Notes under the pieces: model-generated
Told to the model about the DNA's origin: nothing
The model's input: the letters and a program-made list of their open reading frames with translations, nothing else
Database searches by the model: none
In this document: in pieces, positions 42,612 through 51,884 of the stretch
How the letters are laid out: each line of letters starts with the position of its first letter
Position numbering within the stretch: position 1 is the first letter of the stretch
Position numbers and translations under genes: made by a program
Virus record (IMG/VR): IMGVR_UViG_3300018080_000200
Span: 1 to 59,557 of that record
DNA from: a virus
Strand: one strand, 5' to 3'
DNA length: 59,557 nt

Positions 42612-45600
42612 ACAACTTATACAAGGCCTCTTATCTCAATTAGCAGGTGCTATAGGTCTAACTGGTGGCGCTCCGACTAGAACCTCGCACTACACCGGTT
42701 CGGGGGGCTACTACGCTGGTAATATAATGAATTATCAGCCTAATATGCTGACTAGTATAGCCCAAATGGTCTTCCCTGCTATAGGTAGGCAAGCTCCGCA
42801 GAACATGTTACATCAGAGGTGGATGGAAGTTCTTGGGAGGTCGGATCAGCGCGCTAGGCTAGAACAACGACTATCCGGGTATAATCCTCTAGCGGTTATA
42901 TCAGCCACTAGGGGTTTAGAGCGGATGGGGTTCAAAGGTGCTCGTGGACTGTTTATAGATAGAGCCACCGGGCAACCCACTATGATGGGTAATATGCTTT
43001 CCCAGGCTTGGAATATGACTGCTGGACCCTTACTAGGGGATGAAACAGCTGATCGCGGACGCCAAGCAGGACTACTGTATGACACTCTTGCAGGAATAAC
43101 TATGACCAGAAGAGGTAGAATGCCTCAAATGGGTCTTCGGAGCAATGAAGTTGAAGACTTAATGGGTAACTTGGCTGGTAGAACTTACCGAGATCCTAAA
43201 ACAGGGCTATTTAGAAAGGGACGCTTCAACCTGCGTGAGATGGTTGACATTGCCCGTATGGGTGCCGACTATGGTATGTTGTCCGGTGTTGATCCTAAGG
43301 ATCTAGGTAAACGGGTGGAACAATTATCTGAAGTAGTGGCTACAGGACTTTCTGTATACGGGACTTTGTATAAGAGTATGAAAAAAGAAGAAGTCATACA
43401 GAAAGTTATGGAACTTACTGCTGGGACACTTCCAATAACAGAAACAGCCAGTGCTGGCCAACTTCTTATGAAAGTGGATGCTTTAGCAAAGCAGGCTCAC
43501 GTTTCTGTGGAAGTCATGCATAGACTTATGTCGGAAGGGGCCAAGGTGTATGGCCAACTGGGATATACTGGTACTACCGGGGCTATGATGGCGGCGGGCA
43601 CCTACCAGAGAGCGCAACTCCTCCGGCAAGGGTTTAAAGCTAGTGACGTCGGGATGGGTAAAACTCCCGAATTAGCCAGGCCTGTTTTAACAGCACGCGA
43701 ATTAGCAGCAGCAGGAGGAATGTCAGGTACTCAAGCCGCTCTGGAAATGGCACAGACAGCCTGGATGGGCAGTAGCCAATTTAAGAATACTGCATCTCTT
43801 CTTCAGATGGCACAAGATGTAGGTGTGAATCCGAAAACAGTGCAGCAGTATTTTACTATGTCTGGTGAGCCAGGAGGTTTAAACGTAGGGGCTAGGAACT
43901 CCTTGCTCAATTTAATCAAGGCCCGTTACAAAGCGACTGCCGGGCCTGGGCTTTCAGATGCAGCCGCCGATAGAGAAGTACGCAGGTTACTTAAACAAAA
44001 CCAGCAGTATAACACAAATAGATTCACAGAAGGCGTGGCATCGGGGAGATTTACCATCGGTACAGGGCCACAGCAGCGTAGCACCGATATCATGGATATA
44101 CAGCGTCGTGGTAGAATCGCACAGGTAACTGAAGCTATAGCTGGGGTGACTCCGGACGACAGCGAAGAGCGTAGGCGCCTAATGCTGCGTGGTGAGGAGT
44201 TTGCAAAATTAACAACAGGGCAGCGTGAGCAACTTCTTGAGCAAAAGAGAGCCGTTGTTCAGCAGTTTTATCAAAAGAATTTTGGTTGGACAGAGGCTCA
44301 AGCTCGCGTGGTTGCAAAAGAATCGATAAGAATCTTCCAGGGTGGGGCCAACGATCCCTATTTTAGGCTTGCGCGTATGCGTATGCGAGACGCTACCGCG
44401 TCTGCACTAGAGGCTAGAGCAACTGAAAGAGAGGCTAGAGGCTTACCTAGACCTATGGAGAGACTTTGGAATGTCATCAAAAGGGAATCCTCTCAGGGAG
44501 TCGGGGAGTATATTAAGGCCCTTCTACCACAAGAGGAGGTTCTCTCACTTATAAATATGAAGGATGTGGCTGCTGGGAAGACAATATTTGACCCAGAGCT
44601 TATAAAGAAAAGAGAGTTAACCCCGAAGGCTTTAGCAGCAGTGGAAAATAAGCTGCTACAAGTACTCCCCTGGATGTACGATCCTACTACCAGAGGAGCC
44701 TACGCAGGCATGAAACTTCTCACTGGCCGTAGCAGTTTTAGCGTGGCAAAAGGGATGTCACAGTTTAAAACACTGCGTGGAATAATGGAGGATGTTGGGA
44801 GCACTACTAGAGCTGATGCTATTGGGAAACTCGGTAAGAATTTAGGAATAGCGGCAGCCGACAGAGAAGGCTTCGCGACACAATTAAGTGAATTTTTTGA
44901 TAAGCGCGATCTTAATATGGCCTCTATGGAAGAATTTATTAAAGGACAGGGTTACTCTGAGCAGTACAAGAAAGCGCCGGAAGAGAATATGAAGAATATG
45001 CTAGCCCTTCTTAGAGGCAGTAATAAGGGTAAGTATGACACCTTTATGAGAGATTTCCAGGATACAAGGCAGGTTATTGAAAATATTAGGCTAAAGTCTG
45101 GAGGTAAAGGCTTCGAGGAAATACTAAAAGAGCGGGGGATACCAGAACTCATCAGAGTTTGGAAGGCCGGTACTGCGGATGATGCCCAAAAAGACAGAAT
45201 AAAAGCATCTTTCAGAGTATCGAAAGTTACAACATTCGCGGATTTTGCGAAAGATATAGCCTTAAAATCTCAAAAAGCAGTAGGATTAGCCGCAGAAGAA
45301 CAAAAAGCATTACGTAAAAAGCAAGTCGATACCTTAGTTGAGGATAAAGGAATATTATTAGCCTATGCTAAGAAGGGTCTAACAGAAATCTCTGACAGGA
45401 AGAAACGAGCTGCGAGGCATCTACTAGGGTTTGAGAAAGAAAGTGACTTCCGTGAGTTTGCTACCCAAGAATTGGAGACATTATCCCAGTTAGCCGGAAA
45501 GCCTGAGGAAAAGAGGGCAAAGGGTTTTAGAAAATTTATTGGCAAAATGCAGCAAAGGCTCGAAGAAAGAGGTACGGCTAAGACTGGAATGCGGATGGAG

Positions 45601-45873
45601 AATATGGTAAACTTGTTACAAGCCATGATGAGCACGGCTGGAACAGGAGTATCTAAGAAATTGTTAGGGACTTTTAGCGCTGGGATACAAAAAGCCGAGA
45701 AAGAGTGGGGTATAAACACTTCTCAAAAGATAGCACAGGCCTCACAGGAGACTGCTAACAACACAAAACAGATGAAAGAAGACCTCACCGCAATAAAGAA
45801 CAATACTAAACAGAAGACAGATAAAGGCATTCCGCAGCATACAGCTAAAAAACCTAGTGTAACAAGGCGATAA
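42604..45873 (+). CDS. tape measure protein
   Basis: The 1089-residue product (GTG start at 42604; AAGGTGG just upstream) follows the tail chaperones and precedes the hub, and it is almost all helical with Met/Arg/Lys-rich stretches. By the common rule of about 0.15 nm per residue it would measure a tail of roughly 160 nm; this is an estimate. The end is basic and disordered (TKQKTDKGIPQHTAKKPS). It sets tail length and is ejected ahead of the DNA. No lytic or peptidase motif is seen. Confidence 0.75.
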   Translation: MDRQLIQGLLSQLAGAIGLTGGAPTRTSHYTGSGGYYAGNIMNYQPNMLTSIAQMVFPAIGRQAPQNMLHQRWMEVLGRSDQRARLEQRLSGYNPLAVISATRGLERMGFKGARGLFIDRATGQPTMMGNMLSQAWNMTAGPLLGDETADRGRQAGLLYDTLAGITMTRRGRMPQMGLRSNEVEDLMGNLAGRTYRDPKTGLFRKGRFNLREMVDIARMGADYGMLSGVDPKDLGKRVEQLSEVVATGLSVYGTLYKSMKKEEVIQKVMELTAGTLPITETASAGQLLMKVDALAKQAHVSVEVMHRLMSEGAKVYGQLGYTGTTGAMMAAGTYQRAQLLRQGFKASDVGMGKTPELARPVLTARELAAAGGMSGTQAALEMAQTAWMGSSQFKNTASLLQMAQDVGVNPKTVQQYFTMSGEPGGLNVGARNSLLNLIKARYKATAGPGLSDAAADREVRRLLKQNQQYNTNRFTEGVASGRFTIGTGPQQRSTDIMDIQRRGRIAQVTEAIAGVTPDDSEERRRLMLRGEEFAKLTTGQREQLLEQKRAVVQQFYQKNFGWTEAQARVVAKESIRIFQGGANDPYFRLARMRMRDATASALEARATEREARGLPRPMERLWNVIKRESSQGVGEYIKALLPQEEVLSLINMKDVAAGKTIFDPELIKKRELTPKALAAVENKLLQVLPWMYDPTTRGAYAGMKLLTGRSSFSVAKGMSQFKTLRGIMEDVGSTTRADAIGKLGKNLGIAAADREGFATQLSEFFDKRDLNMASMEEFIKGQGYSEQYKKAPEENMKNMLALLRGSNKGKYDTFMRDFQDTRQVIENIRLKSGGKGFEEILKERGIPELIRVWKAGTADDAQKDRIKASFRVSKVTTFADFAKDIALKSQKAVGLAAEEQKALRKKQVDTLVEDKGILLAYAKKGLTEISDRKKRAARHLLGFEKESDFREFATQELETLSQLAGKPEEKRAKGFRKFIGKMQQRLEERGTAKTGMRMENMVNLLQAMMSTAGTGVSKKLLGTFSAGIQKAEKEWGINTSQKIAQASQETANNTKQMKEDLTAIKNNTKQKTDKGIPQHTAKKPSVTRR

Positions 45874-45874
45874 G

Positions 45875-46024
45875 ATGAGTAAAAACCAACTGCCGTTAAC
45901 CGCTATGGCTCACTTTGAGCATTGTCTTTACACTATTCAAAATAAAGATAAGACACTTAGTACGCTACCCCCGTATACAGCAGCGAAAGAGAATGGCGTA
46001 ACAGACTTTAATGAGGAAAGCTAA
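45875..46024 (+). CDS. 49-residue coupled small protein
   Basis: A short open frame of 49 codons starts two bases after the tape measure stop and ends in a TAATG junction with the next gene. It begins M-S-K-N-Q-L-P-L-T-A and ends T-D-F-N-E-E-S. Perfect packing on both sides is the evidence that it is real. Function is unknown. Confidence 0.5.
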   Translation: MSKNQLPLTAMAHFEHCLYTIQNKDKTLSTLPPYTAAKENGVTDFNEES

Positions 46025-46518
46025 TGTCAATCTTTGGCAATTCCTGGCATAACTCGTATAGAGCTACAACTAAAACTTCCGACTCTGAATCGCTAATAGT
46101 TTTCGGAGATCGCCAGGAATTAACTTGGCCGGTTATCTTTAACTCATACCGCCTAGAAGAGAGCGAGCGTTTACAGGTCTTAGAGACTTTTAACGACTTA
46201 GTGCACGTATATGCTTACGGTAGGAGTATCGGCAGGTTAACTCTTGGTGGAATGGTGATGCCATCGGGGACGTTCCCAGGGATAACTGATAATCTCCATA
46301 CAGCACTTATGAAGAAGTACCAGGAGGACCTTAGAGCATTTAAGCGCGCCTCTAACGCTGGTAATGAGTATATTAGAATAGCTGGCCCTAGGGGTCTGTA
46401 CTTGGATGGCATACTAGGGGGCCTTCTTCTAGAAGTGACCGCTGAAACCGATAGTATAGCGGCAGTAACTCTAAGCCTTCTTCTACCCCATCCCCTAGAG
46501 GATAGCCAAACGACATGA
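46024..46518 (+). CDS. baseplate/tube-completion protein
   Basis: This 164-residue protein directly follows the tape measure. It contains W-P-V-I-F-N-S-Y-R-L-E-E-S-E-R, a helix and a beta-rich C-terminal half with L-L-L-E-V-T-A-E-T-D-S. That fits the small tube-cap or baseplate-centre proteins between tape measure and hub in myoviruses. The assignment is by position and size. Confidence 0.5.
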   Translation: MSIFGNSWHNSYRATTKTSDSESLIVFGDRQELTWPVIFNSYRLEESERLQVLETFNDLVHVYAYGRSIGRLTLGGMVMPSGTFPGITDNLHTALMKKYQEDLRAFKRASNAGNEYIRIAGPRGLYLDGILGGLLLEVTAETDSIAAVTLSLLLPHPLEDSQTT

Positions 46519-46958
46519 TGTTAAACTATAACTACTCTTTGGCACTAAACCAGATCAATACTTTGGCCCCAGAGTACGTCCCAAGTACTTATCCTGGATA
46601 CTTAGAGCGATTGCGTCAAATATTTAGGCTATCGGACCATTCTTCAGCTGTTAAGTTTATCCAAGCCGCCGAAGCCACTGAGTTATTCCTGTATTTACCA
46701 CGCACACTCCGGGAGCATACGCTCAACTTTAGCTCTGGTGCTTACATAGGCGATGGTACATACCCTCTTCCCACTATCTCTAACATACTAAAAACAACAG
46801 ATCTGCAGAAGTTACAGACAGATGCTTCTAAATTTCTGGATTCCTCTATCCTAAATACTCTTGTTTATATCAAGAACACACACTTTACAAGTATCTACGT
46901 AGTTTCTGCAATGGCGATACTCTGGCTGTTTGTAGCCGATTACTATCATAATCAATAA
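46515..46958 (+). CDS. small baseplate-cluster protein
   Basis: A 147-residue helical protein with two hydrophobic stretches, including a C-terminal segment (S-A-M-A-I-L-W-L-F-V-A-D-Y-Y) that could be buried or membrane-facing. It is coupled to its neighbours by a four-base overlap before and a one-base gap after. No family is recognised. Confidence 0.5.
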   Translation: MMLNYNYSLALNQINTLAPEYVPSTYPGYLERLRQIFRLSDHSSAVKFIQAAEATELFLYLPRTLREHTLNFSSGAYIGDGTYPLPTISNILKTTDLQKLQTDASKFLDSSILNTLVYIKNTHFTSIYVVSAMAILWLFVADYYHNQ

Positions 46959-46959
46959 C

Positions 46960-48570
46960 ATGCGAACAACGTTTACCCCAGTAGTAGTAGATATAGAAAT
47001 AACTCGAGAGGGAACTACCTTATTCGATTCTTCTTCCGGTACAAAAGCTATATACGTAGCAGAAGTACAAATTTCTAATAGACTTAATAATATTCCTGAG
47101 GCAATTATTGGTATAGGGTTTAGGAACAGAGATGCCCATAAGCAAATACTTAGTATCTTTCCCCAAACTGGCAAGGGGGCTATGTTTGCTAAAGTAGATA
47201 TTACTGTTCGTGGGTTTAGGACAAAAAGGTCTGCTATAACTGAGCCTCATAATATCTTCTCGGGCTACGTAACAGGGTATGGGATATCAAAGAGTTCTAA
47301 GGCAGGAACTCAATATACAATAAACGCTAGAGGGGGTTTATACCTACTTAGCCAGACTCCTATCGCTACTATAGGATTCCACCCAGCTAGTCCTTTTGCT
47401 TGGGGAGTATTTAAACTTAGCTCGATGGGCTCGGATAACACGAATATGGCACCCGGTCAATTACTGGGAGTTGTGGATGTTAGGGATACTGCTTGGCAAA
47501 TATTCTCTCGTATGTTCTCTAGATTCACTGAGGTTATGACTAAATCTAACGCGACTGTTAATTCTGCATTAGGCAATGAATGGCATACAAGGGCTTTCCG
47601 TGCTGCGCAAGAAGCTTTTAAATTAACAGAGGGACAACAGCAGTTTCTAAAAGATGAAATAGCACTAGTAACAGAGTTAGATAACCTTGTACTTCCGTGG
47701 GAGGGAGATCGGGCTGCTGTACACGCCTTTCTTTATAGAGCCTTCACAGATTATCAAGCCACGTTCTGGCACCTCATTATAGAGTTATGCCAGCACTTCG
47801 GGGTTGTAATAATTTCAGTAGGAAATAAAGTATATATTTCAGCATTAACCCCTCTCGACACTTCAGGGATTAACTATTTAGCAGCGGAAGAGACTACATC
47901 TATCGAAGTATCCGACTTCCCGTTTAGCGTACCCACTAGAGTTCTACTAACTGCTCCAAAATATAACAGTTCTGTCTCTGCGGGGCAAATAGACGGTGAT
48001 CCTTTCATATTATACCCCCCAGAGAGTAAATTAACTGAACAAGAGAAAAAAACTGGGGTTAAAACCCTGCTATTTCAAGCCCCGGGGGTAGTCGGAAAAT
48101 TAACTAGTGAAATTAAAATAAAGGCGTATAATGATATAAAACTCCACAAAGAGGTAAGTAGAGATAAAAATAAGCAGTCGGTACAGTCTATGAAGGATGC
48201 TATTGCTAATTTAGATAAACCTAAACTTGGTGAAACCTACGCCGCGTATGTGCTGATGGCTAAAAAGTTTGAACAGCGTTTGGGAACTGTGTTAAGCAGA
48301 TATCGCCCTGATATTATTCCAGGATTTGGAGGTGTTGTCGTAATCGGAGATAACCTAAATATGCTTGGGTACGTAACCGAAGTGACACACAGCCTCAGCG
48401 CTACATCACAAACAGCATTGACTCAAACATTATTCTCTCATGTCCACTACGCGAGTGAATTGACTAATCCGGAGATTATCAAGAATCCCCTATACCCTAG
48501 CTTCGACACGCAGGCTTCTGCTACCAAAATACTCACAGATGTAGGATTCTTGGGAGTGGTGCCCTCATGA
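46960..48570 (+). CDS. baseplate hub protein
   Basis: The 536-residue protein has the build of a gp27/gpD-type hub: an N-terminal beta domain, an F-S-G-Y-V-T-G-Y-G strand, an inserted helical part, then a C-terminal domain with R-P-D-I-I-P-G-F-G-G-V-V-V-I-G and a strand that ends near F-S-H-V-H-Y. Such hubs link the tail tube to the central spike. It lies upstream of the sigma-like gene and of the wedge genes. Confidence 0.65.
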   Translation: MRTTFTPVVVDIEITREGTTLFDSSSGTKAIYVAEVQISNRLNNIPEAIIGIGFRNRDAHKQILSIFPQTGKGAMFAKVDITVRGFRTKRSAITEPHNIFSGYVTGYGISKSSKAGTQYTINARGGLYLLSQTPIATIGFHPASPFAWGVFKLSSMGSDNTNMAPGQLLGVVDVRDTAWQIFSRMFSRFTEVMTKSNATVNSALGNEWHTRAFRAAQEAFKLTEGQQQFLKDEIALVTELDNLVLPWEGDRAAVHAFLYRAFTDYQATFWHLIIELCQHFGVVIISVGNKVYISALTPLDTSGINYLAAEETTSIEVSDFPFSVPTRVLLTAPKYNSSVSAGQIDGDPFILYPPESKLTEQEKKTGVKTLLFQAPGVVGKLTSEIKIKAYNDIKLHKEVSRDKNKQSVQSMKDAIANLDKPKLGETYAAYVLMAKKFEQRLGTVLSRYRPDIIPGFGGVVVIGDNLNMLGYVTEVTHSLSATSQTALTQTLFSHVHYASELTNPEIIKNPLYPSFDTQASATKILTDVGFLGVVPS

Positions 48571-49574
48571 TACAAAATGGGATTACTTTTGGTGATAAGT
48601 TTGAGGGTGGGTACGACATTCTCCAGGGATTGGAAAAAGTTGGGATTTGCCTACTGGCTGCAAAAGACTCTTCCGTGGTGATTGTCAAAAAGGCAGCTAT
48701 ACCAGATAGACTACTAGTACCGGGATTAATACAGCAGGTATGCTGTTTGTATGGCCCCGATAGTGTTTATGTAGACGGTGTTCCGTTGCCATCAACCGTT
48801 ATCTCATCAAAAGGATTAGAGAAAACTGCTTCGGGGTTTTGGTTAAATGTACAAGGGACCTTTGAAAAACTGTCTGCTACCTCTAAAGAGCAAATGGTGT
48901 ATGCTTACGGTGACTGGAAATCTTCTCCGACTAAGAAGAACATGGCGTATGTCCTTAGAACTTTAAACCCAGTCATTAATAGAGAGTTACACACCTACAA
49001 GGGTACTATCCCAGAAACGGTACTACGAGGTATGGCGAAAAAGATAGCCATAGCCTCTGTAAAGAACTATAACCCTAACAGGGGAGCCGCACTTAGTACC
49101 CACTTGGTACACCAGCTGCAGCAACTACACCGAAAGAACTACGAATCCTTTAGTACAGCACGTCTTCCAGAGCACTTACAGCGCGGAGTTGGGGGTTTCT
49201 TACGCGCTAAGAGCTATCTTAGAGACACACTTGGTAGAGAACCAACCGTAGCCGAATTGGCAGACGAAATGAACTGGGGTGTTAAAAACGTAGCACAAAT
49301 TCAGAGACGACTGCGAAATGAGGTAGGTGATAAAGTACTAGAGTTCGACCCCATCCACTCCTCTGAAAGCGAGGAGGATGCTCGGGTAGACTACTTCTAT
49401 AATGATTTGAACCCTCAAGATAAGATTATTTTTGAGCACACCACTCGTTACGGAGGAGCGGAGATACTCCCCAAGAAGGCTATCGCCACAAAACTAAGTA
49501 TTTCCCCTGCAAGGGTGACGCAAAGAGCTAATAATATAGCAAAGAAGTTTAAGGCGGTGTTTAGACAAGGATGA
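48567..49574 (+). CDS. sigma-70-like transcription factor in the baseplate operon
   Basis: The 335-residue protein matches sigma factors over its last 215 residues. Region 2-like: about 120-192, with Y-N-P-N-R-G-A-A-L-S-T-H-L (compare F-D-P-x-R-G-x-x-F-S-T). Region 3-like: about 199-255, with R-L-P-E-H-L and L-G-R-E-P-T-V-A-E-L-A-D-E-M. Region 4-like: about 279-330, with L-N-P-Q-D-K-I-I-F-E and L-P-K-K-A-I-A-T-K-L-S-I-S-P-A-R-V-T-Q (a helix-turn-helix). Residues 1-115 have no sigma match. It is coupled by ATGA to hub and next gene, so it is expressed with virion proteins. It is a candidate partner of the phage RNA polymerase. Confidence 0.8.
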   Translation: MIQNGITFGDKFEGGYDILQGLEKVGICLLAAKDSSVVIVKKAAIPDRLLVPGLIQQVCCLYGPDSVYVDGVPLPSTVISSKGLEKTASGFWLNVQGTFEKLSATSKEQMVYAYGDWKSSPTKKNMAYVLRTLNPVINRELHTYKGTIPETVLRGMAKKIAIASVKNYNPNRGAALSTHLVHQLQQLHRKNYESFSTARLPEHLQRGVGGFLRAKSYLRDTLGREPTVAELADEMNWGVKNVAQIQRRLRNEVGDKVLEFDPIHSSESEEDARVDYFYNDLNPQDKIIFEHTTRYGGAEILPKKAIATKLSISPARVTQRANNIAKKFKAVFRQG

Positions 49575-49906
49575 GTACAGAATACACAGATTTTGTTACA
49601 GATGAAGCCCAGCAGTGGACAGACTACGCTGAAGCTGTTAAGAATAAACAAAAGCCTGCATGGTATGCCTACACCGAGCGCAGTACCAAGGCTTTAGGAG
49701 CATCCTCCCTTAAAGCGGCTGACTGCCCTAAATCGGCAGGGTATAAAATAGCCGGGGATGCTATTGCCCTTAGGAAGAGGGCGGTAATGATGCGTAATAG
49801 GAAGAGAAACCACTTCTTTACATTTGCAGTTGTTCACGCGCAAAGTAAAGCGGACCAGTTAAACGCACAACTAGGTATTGTAAGAGAACTAACAGAAGAC
49901 TTCTGA
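49571..49906 (+). CDS. small helical protein after the sigma-like gene
   Basis: The 111-residue protein starts in an ATGA overlap and shares one base with the next start. It is basic and helical, with Y-T-E-R-S-T-K-A-L and A-I-A-L-R-K-R-A-V-M-M-R-N-R-K-R. It has no baseplate signature, so it might act with the sigma-like factor. No family is recognised. Confidence 0.5.
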   Translation: MSTEYTDFVTDEAQQWTDYAEAVKNKQKPAWYAYTERSTKALGASSLKAADCPKSAGYKIAGDAIALRKRAVMMRNRKRNHFFTFAVVHAQSKADQLNAQLGIVRELTEDF

Positions 49907-50370
49907 TGTTGCAACTATCATACACTTACACCGGACGGTCAATAGATGTCTTGATGGTTGACCCACCAGCTTCTATTACTGGTGCAATCAGCCTGACCTA
50001 CCCTCGTCCTTCTAAAATATGCACCGGAGTACAAAAACTAGCTCAGAAGTTTATTATTGTCCTACTGACTGCCCCGGATACGCAACCCTTTGAGGTTGGT
50101 AGAGGAACACTGTTAGGCAGTATGGTGCATACTTCTGTGGCTATACGCAGGAATCTTATAGAGCATGCTTGCCTAAGCTCTGTTAAATCGGCGAGAGACA
50201 CTATTGTTGAAGACCAAACAGATGATACCCCGGGGGATGAATACCTAATCGATGCAGAGCTGAAAGACTTTGCATTCACTGCAAATGGCGGGATTAGCTT
50301 TACGGTAGAGATGACTACCCGCGATAATACTGTTTATATTATCCCTCTTAGTATAGGGTCGCTGACATGA
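49906..50370 (+). CDS. baseplate wedge (gp25/GpW-like) protein
   Basis: This 154-residue protein lies directly upstream of the J-like wedge gene, where the gp25/gpW-type wedge component is expected. It has F-E-V-G-R-G-T-L-L-G and a C-terminal strand pattern F-T-V-E-M-T-T-R-D-N-T. The similarity I can see is loose; position and size carry the assignment. Confidence 0.5.
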   Translation: MLQLSYTYTGRSIDVLMVDPPASITGAISLTYPRPSKICTGVQKLAQKFIIVLLTAPDTQPFEVGRGTLLGSMVHTSVAIRRNLIEHACLSSVKSARDTIVEDQTDDTPGDEYLIDAELKDFAFTANGGISFTVEMTTRDNTVYIIPLSIGSLT

Positions 50371-51884
50371 CAACTATAACAGAAGACCAGTACTTACAAG
50401 CACAAGAGCTTCTTATTGCCTCGATAAAAGAGAACCTTCCTGACATCGATACCGGAGTTGGTACTCCTACTAGAGAAATTTTAGTTAATGTTGGGGGATT
50501 AATATCGGCAGTTATACAGTCTCAAATCGATACTTTTGAGGCTACGTCGTCCTTTAAGAACTTAGAGGCTAACCCCAGTCTAGCCCAAACAGATGTCCTA
50601 GATGGGCTATTAAGCAACTGGTTTGCTACGCGTAACACTGGGGATAAAGCCACAGGGCAACTTCAAGTTATTTATGCTTCGAACATCACACAATATATCC
50701 CTGCTGATACACAATTCACTACTGCCGGCGGACTAGTATTCACAAACTCTGATCCCTATGTCATAGAACCTGCTGATACTGCCGCACCAGGATCCGTTAA
50801 ACTATATCCTTATACTACAGATACCTACAGAGCTTTAATACCGGTAACTGCCGAAGTAGAGGGTACATCGTACCAGTTAAAGGCTGGTACTAGTTTAACA
50901 GCGCCTTCCTTGGGGACTCTTGTTGTAAACATAAGTGCATTTACTGATTTTGACGGCGGCGCTGCTGCAGAGGGAGTGACTGACAGTATTTCGCGTACCC
51001 GCGAAAGCCTAGCTTTGCGCATGCTCTCTAGTTATAAAGCTATCCGGGCGGTACTCCTAGAGCAGTTTACAACTATACAGAAATTGGTTATTGTAGGCTA
51101 TGGCTTCCGAGAGATGCAGCGCGATAGGGCGACTCCGCTAGGAGTGGGCCGGGGGTCCAAAGTTGACATCTATGTGAAGACTCCGTTAGAGAATACGGTA
51201 TTAACGAAAACCGTTTCAGATACTGGAGTAATTGAGCTAACCTCTGTTGATGAAATCCCGATCTACCGTATCCGTAGTATTAGTAAGCAACAGTTCCCCG
51301 GCCTACCGCTTGAGACTACAGCCTACTCTGTAGACTATTCAGCCGATACCGAACAGACCGCAAACTATTTAAGCAACGTAACTCAAGGCCGTTTTACAGT
51401 ATATGAAGAAGTCACCATCACTATAACAGATGAATCGTACTTCGGTGAGACGGTTCTACTCAGTGTGGATCGCCCAACCTGGGTAGATGAAATACAGCAG
51501 TATGTCCTTAGTACTGATACTCGCGCTGTTTGCGCCGACCAATTGGTTAGAGGAGCTATACCCTGTTACGTAACAGTGAGCATGATAATAGAGTTTACAT
51601 ACGAAGAGCCTATAGACACTATTAAAACAGCAATCCAAGAGTATATCCTCGGCGCTGCAGCGATTAATGCTTCCGAAATCGTAGATATAGTACACAATCA
51701 GGATGCCGTCAGTAAGGTGCAACTGCCAATATCTATAACAGGCCTGCTTATTCTACCGGATGGTACTACGCAAACGTTAGAAAGTTCAGACAGCCTTGTT
51801 ATACCAACAGACTACTCTCTCTCACTAAGCAGTAATACCGTGACATACTTCAACGAGTATATTTATATCAACGAGGAGAGCTAA
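50367..51884 (+). CDS. baseplate J-like wedge protein
   Basis: A 505-residue protein with the hallmarks of the baseplate J family (P2 gpJ, T4 gp6): an N-terminal I-D-T-G-V-G-T-P-T-R-E-I-L-V, then A-D-T-Q-F-T-T-A-G-G-L-V-F (compare G-T-x-F-x-T), and V-E-G-T-S-Y-Q-L-K-A-G. A Gly-rich G-G-A-A-A-E-G-V-T-D-S-I-S-R-T-R follows. These are the clearest wedge motifs of the window. It forms the baseplate ring with its neighbours. Confidence 0.8.
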   Translation: MTTITEDQYLQAQELLIASIKENLPDIDTGVGTPTREILVNVGGLISAVIQSQIDTFEATSSFKNLEANPSLAQTDVLDGLLSNWFATRNTGDKATGQLQVIYASNITQYIPADTQFTTAGGLVFTNSDPYVIEPADTAAPGSVKLYPYTTDTYRALIPVTAEVEGTSYQLKAGTSLTAPSLGTLVVNISAFTDFDGGAAAEGVTDSISRTRESLALRMLSSYKAIRAVLLEQFTTIQKLVIVGYGFREMQRDRATPLGVGRGSKVDIYVKTPLENTVLTKTVSDTGVIELTSVDEIPIYRIRSISKQQFPGLPLETTAYSVDYSADTEQTANYLSNVTQGRFTVYEEVTITITDESYFGETVLLSVDRPTWVDEIQQYVLSTDTRAVCADQLVRGAIPCYVTVSMIIEFTYEEPIDTIKTAIQEYILGAAAINASEIVDIVHNQDAVSKVQLPISITGLLILPDGTTQTLESSDSLVIPTDYSLSLSSNTVTYFNEYIYINEES

